Shown: piece after piece, positions 49,596-54,776 of the stretch | Position numbering within the stretch: position 1 is the stretch's first letter | Layout: each line of letters starts with the position of its first letter | Assembly (NCBI GenBank): GCA_034429475.1 | Contig: DAOUGD010000045.1 | Coordinates: 1-54,776, forward strand | Reading direction: 5' to 3' | DNA length: 54,776 bases | Source of the DNA: JAKQHY01 sp034429475 | Lineage (GTDB): Bacteria; Chloroflexota; Anaerolineae; B4-G1; SLSP01 | The notes under the pieces: generated by a model | The model's database searches: none | Told to the model about the DNA's origin: nothing | What the model saw: only the letters and a program-made list of their open reading frames with translations | Program-made: the position numbers and the translations under genes

Positions 49596-50168
49596 TTACG
49601 CCGGTGTGTCGGCGGTGAGGAGCGGGACATCATGCTCTCCAGGGGCTGGCATAGACTCTGATACCGGGGCTGGGCGCGGTTCCCGGCGGCCGCGGCGGGC
49701 CCGCCCGCGCCGTTCCGGTTCGGGCAGCAGTTCCCAACCCAACGCGACCACCTCGGTGGTCGCGGACCTCAGAGTCAAGTCCAATAATTCGCCCAGGGCG
49801 GCGCGGACGGCGTCCAGTTGCGTGGTTTGCACCAGGCGCGTCAGAGCCTGCGCCAGGGTTTCTTCCTCCTCCGGCTGCTGCAAGAAGCCCCGCACGCGGC
49901 ACAGCTGGCCGCGCTCCGGTAGTGGGGCGGTCTGGGCGAGGAAGTAGTTGATGCGCACCACCAGCACATCGCCGCGCCGGCCGTCGGGCGCCGGGGGAAA
50001 GCCGCGGGGCCGGAGCGCCACGAGGCGCAGGTAGGTATCGCCTTCAAACACCCAGCGGGCGATCACCCGCCCGGCCAGCGTGACGGCATTGGACGTCCCT
50101 GGCGCCGGGGCTGGCGCGGCTGGGCGGCGCGCGGCCGAGGTTTCCATCATTGTCGTGGTTTCTGTCAT
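49596..50168 (-). CDS. OB-fold-like (SSB/PriB-type) protein, 190 aa
   Basis: After an Ala/Pro-rich N-terminus, VTLAGRVIARWVFEGDTYLRL and later INYFLAQ...RGQLCRVRGFLQ resemble the beta-strands of a single-stranded DNA-binding OB fold. A helical segment and a basic RRGRARRGRREPRP tail follow. Likely nucleic-acid binding, perhaps single-stranded DNA; not sure of the family. Confidence 0.55.
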   Translation of the reverse strand: MTETTTMMETSAARRPAAPAPAPGTSNAVTLAGRVIARWVFEGDTYLRLVALRPRGFPPAPDGRRGDVLVVRINYFLAQTAPLPERGQLCRVRGFLQQPEEEETLAQALTRLVQTTQLDAVRAALGELLDLTLRSATTEVVALGWELLPEPERRGRARRGRREPRPAPVSESMPAPGEHDVPLLTADTPA

Positions 50169-50209
50169 TCTGAGTTTCTCCTTACAGTGATTGAGCTAAA
50201 GCGTGTTGA

Positions 50210-50539
50210 TCAAATCCCGTGCAGGCAGTGGTCCGGGTGGAATTCATCGCGCGGCACCTCCTGGTCGTTCTGGGTGCGGGGATAGAGCGCGTGAGCTAAC
50301 ACCTGCGCGTCATCCACCGAAAGCGGTTCGGCGTCGGCGCCGGCCAGGTGCAGCCAGCCCTGCCCCCATCCCCAGGCGTGGGTGGGGGGCAGGCGCACCT
50401 CCACCACATAGAGCAGATTGATGTAGCGCCGGGCGTCCGGCAGGTAGATATAGTGCTGGCCTTTCAACCCTGGCGCGCGTGGGCCAAATTCGGCAGGTCT
50501 CCCTAGATGATTAGCCGTAGGCGCGGCATTGGTTACCAT
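50210..50539 (-). CDS. Unknown protein, 109 aa
   Basis: A small beta-rich protein (HYIYLPDARRYINLLYVVEVRL) starting at MVTNAAPT or at the ATG nine bases upstream; it overlaps the end of the membrane protein gene upstream. Function unknown. Confidence 0.6.
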   Translation of the reverse strand: MVTNAAPTANHLGRPAEFGPRAPGLKGQHYIYLPDARRYINLLYVVEVRLPPTHAWGWGQGWLHLAGADAEPLSVDDAQVLAHALYPRTQNDQEVPRDEFHPDHCLHGI

Positions 50540-51066
50540 AGACCCCACCCCCGTAGCCCGCCATACAGCCCTAACCCCAAGAGCAACCAGGGCCAGCGCC
50601 AGGCAACCGCGTTGAATGGTTGAGTGTCACCGCGCCGTAACCGGCCCAGCCCCCACCCCAGGCCGGTGGCGGCCAACAACAGCCATGCCAGGCACGGATC
50701 TGGACACACCGTCAAGGCGGTGATGGCCAGTACCCGTTCCCCGGCGGGCCAGGGCAAGAGCCAGCCAATGATCCAGGCCGCGCTCACGGTGAGCGCCGCC
50801 GGGCCAGAGGCCGTGGCGCACAAGGTCGCGGCGCCGGCCAACAAGGCCCCCATCCCCGCGTGATCACTGAACGTCACCATCCCCAACAGACACAGGACGG
50901 CGAGGCCGCCCCACACCCGGTCATCGGGCGGCAGACAGATACGGGCCAGGCCCACGAACAGGAGCAACCCGCGCCAAACCGGATCGCGCGCCTGGGTGCG
51001 CAATTGCCAGAGTAACCAACTGAAAACCGGCACGGTGGTCAGCGACCACCAGGACATAACGGGCAT
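50533..51066 (-). CDS. Polytopic membrane protein, 177 aa
   Basis: About five to six hydrophobic segments separated by short loops (for example WWSLTTVPVFSWLLW, GLAVLCLLGMVTF, LTVSAAWIIGWLLPW, LLLGLGLYGGL). Close to the prepilin peptidase, so perhaps part of a pilus or secretion locus. No family recognised. Confidence 0.7.
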   Translation of the reverse strand: MPVMSWWSLTTVPVFSWLLWQLRTQARDPVWRGLLLFVGLARICLPPDDRVWGGLAVLCLLGMVTFSDHAGMGALLAGAATLCATASGPAALTVSAAWIIGWLLPWPAGERVLAITALTVCPDPCLAWLLLAATGLGWGLGRLRRGDTQPFNAVAWRWPWLLLGLGLYGGLRGWGLW

Positions 51067-51075
51067 GGGGTGCTC

Positions 51076-51360
51076 CTACGCGGCGACTAACCGCTCCCGG
51101 CGGCGTTGGCGCCAGTACAGGACGAACAGCGTCGTGCCGGTGATCACCAACAGCGCGCCGACGATCAGCACGGCCAGAGCCAGGGCGAAGCTCTCCACGG
51201 TCAACGCCTGGAGCAGCAACAACGTCCCGGCCACACTCAGGAGGCTCACGCCCAACAACCGGATATGCCACACCGGCGGTACGACCCGGCGTTGCGTCCA
51301 CATACAGTACCAGCCCATGCCGGCCAACAGGCCGGCCAATAACCATATCAACCCACTCAT
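51076..51360 (-). CDS. Three-TM membrane protein, 94 aa
   Basis: Segments MSGLIWLLAGLLAGMGWYCM, LLGVSLLSVAGTLLLL and LALAVLIVGALLVITGTTLFVL, then a basic tail RQRRRERLVAA. Start at 51360 follows GGAGGTAAAAACG. Function unknown. Confidence 0.7.
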   Translation of the reverse strand: MSGLIWLLAGLLAGMGWYCMWTQRRVVPPVWHIRLLGVSLLSVAGTLLLLQALTVESFALALAVLIVGALLVITGTTLFVLYWRQRRRERLVAA

Positions 51361-51448
51361 CGTTTTTACCTCCAATAGTTCCGTGATTTTTGCCAGGCCG
51401 CCGGATGCCCGAGCCCCGCCGCGCCGTTCACCAGGCCGCTGTCCGCCA

Positions 51449-52021
51449 CTACAGCCAGCGGACAATCTCCAGCACGACGCCGGCAGCCGCCAGCGCGGTC
51501 GCGGCGGGCATTTCATGTTCCGGGCGGCCCGGGCCGGAGATGGTGACGGGCCGCGCCGCCAACACATCGGTCATGGCCGGCAGCAGCGTCAACAGTTGCT
51601 GCCGGGCGACGAGCACGGTGATCCCAAAGACGGCCATCGTGATCCCGCCGCCGACCATCCCGGCAGTGTCATAGCGCAAGGCCAACGCGGCCAGCAAGGC
51701 GGCGTCTGCGCCACCCCACCAGCCGTAGGCCCAGGCCACAAGGCCGGCACTCAGCACCAGGGCCGGGGCGCTGTTTCCGGTGAGCCAGCCCACGCCAATG
51801 ATTGCCGGCAGCATTAGCGGCGCGGCCTCTTTGCGCCACGGCCACCAGACACAGAGACCGATCACCGGCCACCACCAGGGATTACGATGCAGCAAACTGA
51901 GCGCGCAGATCAAGAGCAGCGGCCAGAGACTCAAGGCGCGGCGGCGCAGGTCTTGCCAGGCTACCACACCGTAAGCCGCGCCCAAAACCAGGGAGATGAC
52001 CAGGTTCAGCCAGGTAGGCAT
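51449..52021 (-). CDS. Prepilin peptidase (A24 family, TadV/CpaA-like)
   Basis: The 190-residue polytopic membrane protein keeps the two aspartates of A24 peptidases: D24 in AWQDLRRRAL and D106 in WWGGADAALL (GxxD motif). There is no N-methyltransferase domain, as in TadV/CpaA-type enzymes. It would cleave pilin leader peptides at the membrane. The downstream small membrane genes and upstream pseudopilin-like gene fit a Tad-like pilus cluster. The start at 52021 follows AAGGAGTGCA. Confidence 0.75.
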   Translation of the reverse strand: MPTWLNLVISLVLGAAYGVVAWQDLRRRALSLWPLLLICALSLLHRNPWWWPVIGLCVWWPWRKEAAPLMLPAIIGVGWLTGNSAPALVLSAGLVAWAYGWWGGADAALLAALALRYDTAGMVGGGITMAVFGITVLVARQQLLTLLPAMTDVLAARPVTISGPGRPEHEMPAATALAAAGVVLEIVRWL

Positions 52022-52029
52022 TGCACTCC

Positions 52030-53469
52030 TTACGGCACGCCCACCGGCTGCACTTCGATGACCGGCACGCCGACCGGGCCGTAGCTGCCGGTGGTACACT
52101 GATTGCCATTGGCATCCGCGCCCACCTGCGTGGCGATGAACCAGGGGATCACCGGCTGGTAGCCCAGCAGACTCAGGTTGTACTTTTGCCAGCCGGTCGT
52201 TTTGTTTTCCCATTTGTATTCCGTGCAAACTTCGATTTTGTAATAGTCGGGGGTGGCGCAGTTACTGTAGGACAGGCCGGTCGGCGGACTCTCCCGCCAG
52301 AAGCAGTCGCTCCATTTCCGGGTGGCGCACACCATTTCGTCGTACTTGAAGGTGTATTCGGGATACCACCAGGTGGTGAGCGTCACGTCGTAGGCGGGCA
52401 TATCCAGGCTGGCGACGCGCGTATCACAATCGCAGTCCTGATCCTGACAGGCCGGATTCCAGCGCGTGCCGAATTCCTCCAACCCATACGAACTGGTCTG
52501 GAACGTGTGCTCGATGTTGTAGTCGTGGTAGATAGCCGTACCGCCGTTCCACTCCCGGTCGGCAATGGCCCAGGTTACCTCGTGTTCCGGCGTGAAGCCA
52601 AAGATCGCGCCGCGGGTGAGATTCCAGTGCCGCCAGGCGACGCCAATCTGGTAGTTGACGCGCGTGCCATTGGTGGTCTGGCCCACCGGCGCGGGACATT
52701 CCGGCAAGTCATCGTCCGGATACCGCGCGCCGTAGTCCACCGTACACGGCCAGGCTTTGGTGGCCGAGAATTGTTCCAAATCGGGGGCGCCGCCGTACCA
52801 GAGTTTGGTCGGCAGGCCCACGAGGCTGCGCGGCCAGGGGTAGCGCCGCACAATGGCGCCGGGGATGCAGGCTTCCGCCCAGAGATCCCACCCCGGCCAG
52901 TCATCGCAGCCCTGCATGAGCACGCCGTTCTCAAAGCGGGGCACGATGTCGCACGGCCAGGTACGCGCCTGGGGCGTCACGACGGCGCGCGGGGTGGGTG
53001 TCACCGGCGTACATTCCCCGGCAGCGGCGCAACGCGAGCGGGCCGGATAAGTGGCCGGGTAGCCGAGGGCGGGATTGGGTACGACCCACGTCCAGATGAT
53101 GGCGTAGCCCGTACCGCCGCAGCCGGTCTCCCCGGCGCCGCCGCCGTGTTCGCCGCCGACCTGGACACATTGCACACTCCAATAGCCGTCCCCCGGCCCT
53201 AACGCGGCGGGCGGGGCGGGCGTCCCGGCTGGTGGTGGCGTCGCGCCGGGATTGTCCGGCGGGGTATCCGGGGGCGGTTGGGGCGCGCCCGGCGGCGGCG
53301 TGGGGTTGGGCTGGGTACCGCTGTCGCCGGGTTGGCCGGTACAGAAGCGAAAACACGGGGGCGCGGGATTACACGTCCCACACCCCTCTTGCGCACCGAC
53401 CGGCAACGTCACAGCCCACAGCAGCCATAAGCCCAGGGCGAGTCCCAGGCACCATTGGATTCGTTTCAT
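52030..53469 (-). CDS. Secreted Cys-rich protein, 479 aa
   Basis: A signal peptide (MKRIQWCLGLALGLWLLWAV then PVGAQ) leads to GCGTCNPAPPCFRFC, a Pro-rich linker (residues 60-95) and a large extracellular domain with many tryptophans and cysteines (CDWPGWDLWAEAC, CQDQDCDCD). No family is recognised. Eight bases separate it from the prepilin peptidase gene, so it is probably part of the same surface locus. Confidence 0.75.
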   Translation of the reverse strand: MKRIQWCLGLALGLWLLWAVTLPVGAQEGCGTCNPAPPCFRFCTGQPGDSGTQPNPTPPPGAPQPPPDTPPDNPGATPPPAGTPAPPAALGPGDGYWSVQCVQVGGEHGGGAGETGCGGTGYAIIWTWVVPNPALGYPATYPARSRCAAAGECTPVTPTPRAVVTPQARTWPCDIVPRFENGVLMQGCDDWPGWDLWAEACIPGAIVRRYPWPRSLVGLPTKLWYGGAPDLEQFSATKAWPCTVDYGARYPDDDLPECPAPVGQTTNGTRVNYQIGVAWRHWNLTRGAIFGFTPEHEVTWAIADREWNGGTAIYHDYNIEHTFQTSSYGLEEFGTRWNPACQDQDCDCDTRVASLDMPAYDVTLTTWWYPEYTFKYDEMVCATRKWSDCFWRESPPTGLSYSNCATPDYYKIEVCTEYKWENKTTGWQKYNLSLLGYQPVIPWFIATQVGADANGNQCTTGSYGPVGVPVIEVQPVGVP

Positions 53470-53491
53470 CCTTGCCTCCTACGGTATAGGT

Positions 53492-53524
53492 GGGGAGAGC
53501 GGTATACGCGCCGCCGCTCTCCCC
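53492..53524 (-). promoter_or_regulatory. Leader hairpin before the secreted protein gene
   Basis: GGGGAGAGCGG pairs perfectly with CCGCTCTCCCC on both sides of an 11-base loop, about 25 bases before the start codon at 53469. Confidence 0.7.
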
Positions 53525-53545
53525 GGTGAAAGTTTTGCTGCGCCG

Positions 53546-54205
53546 TTACGGCGTGGTGTACTCCGGCAGTTCGGGCAGAACCGTCACGGTCATTTCCGTA
53601 ACGATCCACCGGGCGGTGGCGGGGCGATAGGCCACCTTACCGACCAGCAAGCGGAATGGGACAGGATCGGTCCATTCCGGGTGCTCGGCCTGACGGTGCA
53701 ACTGTGGCCCGGCGCCGCCTTCCCAGAAGCCGTAGACACCTACGCTGGTGACACTGACGGACGCGACACACACCATGCCGTCACACTGGAGTTGGCGCGG
53801 CCCAAACTCGGCCAGGCGGCGCATCCAGCACTGATAGCCGGCAGCCACGCAGTCCGGGTGGGGTTCTGTGCCCCAGGCAATCCACACAGTATCGGTGGTC
53901 ACGTTCGTGAGGCCGGCGGAGAGAGCGGCTTGGGTGGCGGGATACTGGCTGAGGTCACTCCCATAGTCGGGAATGGCGTCGGCCAGGTACACGGCCTGCA
54001 TGAAGGTCTCCCAGGCGGCCTCCGTGTCCAGTTCCGGTGTCGGCGGTACGGTGGCGGTGGGCGCGGGTGTACCGGTGGGCGCAATCGTCGGCAGAGCCTG
54101 GGGCTTGTCCGGCGCCACGCCGCGGCCTAGCAAACCCAGGCCACTCAACCCCAGCACGCTGACAACGACCAGGGCCAATACTCCGGCGGGTTTCAAGTTT
54201 TTCAT
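53546..54205 (-). CDS. Membrane-anchored extracytoplasmic protein, 219 aa
   Basis: An N-terminal membrane segment (AGVLALVVVSVLGLSGLGLL) and a Pro/Thr linker (APTGTPAPTATVPPTP) precede an extracytoplasmic domain with C-terminal beta strands. A SAF-like fold is a loose guess only. The ATG at 54205 is preferred to 54211 on ribosome-binding-site spacing. It lies between the pseudopilin-like and secreted-protein genes. Confidence 0.7.
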   Translation of the reverse strand: MKNLKPAGVLALVVVSVLGLSGLGLLGRGVAPDKPQALPTIAPTGTPAPTATVPPTPELDTEAAWETFMQAVYLADAIPDYGSDLSQYPATQAALSAGLTNVTTDTVWIAWGTEPHPDCVAAGYQCWMRRLAEFGPRQLQCDGMVCVASVSVTSVGVYGFWEGGAGPQLHRQAEHPEWTDPVPFRLLVGKVAYRPATARWIVTEMTVTVLPELPEYTTP

Positions 54206-54240
54206 AGTCATCGCTCCTTCACGATCAAGTTAGTTGGGGG

Positions 54241-54690
54241 CTATTCCCCCGCGCTCACGACGCCCCACGCGGGGCGTTCGACGGCGCGGACGGTGGCCCG
54301 AAACCCGGTCACGCCGAACATGCGCAGAAAAACTGGCTCGATCTGCGTATACCCTTCCGCGACAATCTGTTGGGTGGCGTTTTCTTCGCGGACATACACA
54401 CTGGTCAGGTACAAGTCCGGGTCGTTCCAGGCAGCGTAGTTGAAGGCCGTTTGGGGCGCCTCCGGCAGTTTCAGCACCATGCGCCCGGTGTCCTGGAACA
54501 CTTGCGGATCAATCTCCGAGGCGGCGGCGACACAGCCGGCCGAAGCGGCCCAGCGGGCGCGCATATACTGCTGCCACATGATGCCGCCATCTAAGACCAA
54601 CCCGGTCAACGCCAAAAACAGTGGGAGCAAAATCGCCACCCACAACAATACCTGGCCGCGTTCGCGGCATTCACCAACTTGCCGTTTCAT
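54241..54690 (-). CDS. TadE/TadG-like pseudopilin, 149 aa
   Basis: RERGQVLLWVAILLPLFLAL and TGLVLDGG is a TadE/G-type N-terminal segment: a glycine-rich membrane helix near a short leader, often seen in Tad pilus minor pilins. The rest is a small periplasmic domain. The start at 54690 follows GGAGGGAAG. Next to a prepilin peptidase, it supports a Tad-like locus. Confidence 0.72.
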   Translation of the reverse strand: MKRQVGECRERGQVLLWVAILLPLFLALTGLVLDGGIMWQQYMRARWAASAGCVAAASEIDPQVFQDTGRMVLKLPEAPQTAFNYAAWNDPDLYLTSVYVREENATQQIVAEGYTQIEPVFLRMFGVTGFRATVRAVERPAWGVVSAGE

Positions 54691-54699
54691 CTTCCCTCC

Positions 54700-54776
54700 G
54701 TTTGATAGCCACAGAGAGCACCGAGAGCACCGAGAAAGAAGAAAAAGACTCCCCCTCACCCCCTCGCCCCCTCTCC
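54700..54776. repeat. Low-complexity intergenic repeat at the right edge
   Basis: GAGAGCACCGAGAGCACCGAG (as two adjoining units of GAGCACCGA) and a CCCCCTC/ACCCCCTCGCCCCCTC tract. Such sequences are common in intergenic regions of environmental Chloroflexota-like genomes. No gene here. Confidence 0.5.

Noticed and set aside
52021..53202. Long plus-strand open frame opposite the secreted-protein gene
   Set aside because: The minus-strand gene has a signal peptide and coherent composition; the plus frame does not.

Overview
This is a GC-rich window, except for its first 6.6 kb, in which almost every gene lies on the minus strand and is tightly packed with many stop/start overlaps. It looks like an accessory replicon (large plasmid, phage-plasmid or integrative element) rather than core chromosome. 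A Chloroflexota-like host is my guess, from the style of the IS1-like transposase pieces and the high-GC Zn-ribbon-rich gene content; no rRNA, tRNA or ribosomal protein gene is present to confirm it.

Region by region (minus strand unless stated). 1-117: the start of an IS1-like transposase, inserted into the next gene. 118-6582: a lower-GC defence-type pair, an Eco57I-like DNA methyltransferase cut short by the IS and a PLD-nuclease/SNF2 helicase. 6979-9037: a recombination scar with half a tyrosine recombinase, a plus-strand transposase remnant, half of a nucleoside deoxyribosyltransferase-like gene, and an intact tyrosine recombinase with a near-consensus sigma-70 promoter. 9211-32815: replication and recombination functions (methyltransferase-helicase, RuvB, a second adenine methyltransferase, DnaN clamp, RNase III-like protein, SWIM protein, prim-pol primase, tRNA-guanine-transglycosylase-like protein, PAPS-reductase-like protein) among many unrecognised proteins, several in paralogous pairs. 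33026-47618: mostly unknown small, Zn-ribbon or membrane proteins, a DUF6573-like and a DUF6884-like protein, and a protein ending in an SSB-like tip. 47619-48887: 1.27 kb without a gene but full of RNA secondary structure. 48888-50168: a KhpA-type KH protein and an OB-fold-like protein. 50210-54690: membrane proteins, a TadV/CpaA-like prepilin peptidase, a secreted protein and a TadE/G-like pseudopilin, which look like part of a pilus locus.

The most unusual feature is the non-coding layer. Gene blocks end with very short hairpins capped by C(UACG)G or C(UGCG)G tetraloops (UNCG class) on the minus-strand RNA, with compensatory stem changes, usually followed within about 10 nt by a long terminator-like hairpin. 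Several of these run straight into a multi-branched leader, with almost no room for a promoter. The leader has a covarying closing stem, a conserved GYYGCGGC strand, an inner UAC/GUA hairpin and its own UNCG hairpin. A further set of long hairpins sits just before many start codons. The same element encodes an RNase III-like protein and a KH RNA-binding protein. Together this may be an undescribed RNA-based system for transcript punctuation or antitermination. The structures are read directly from the sequence; the function is inference.
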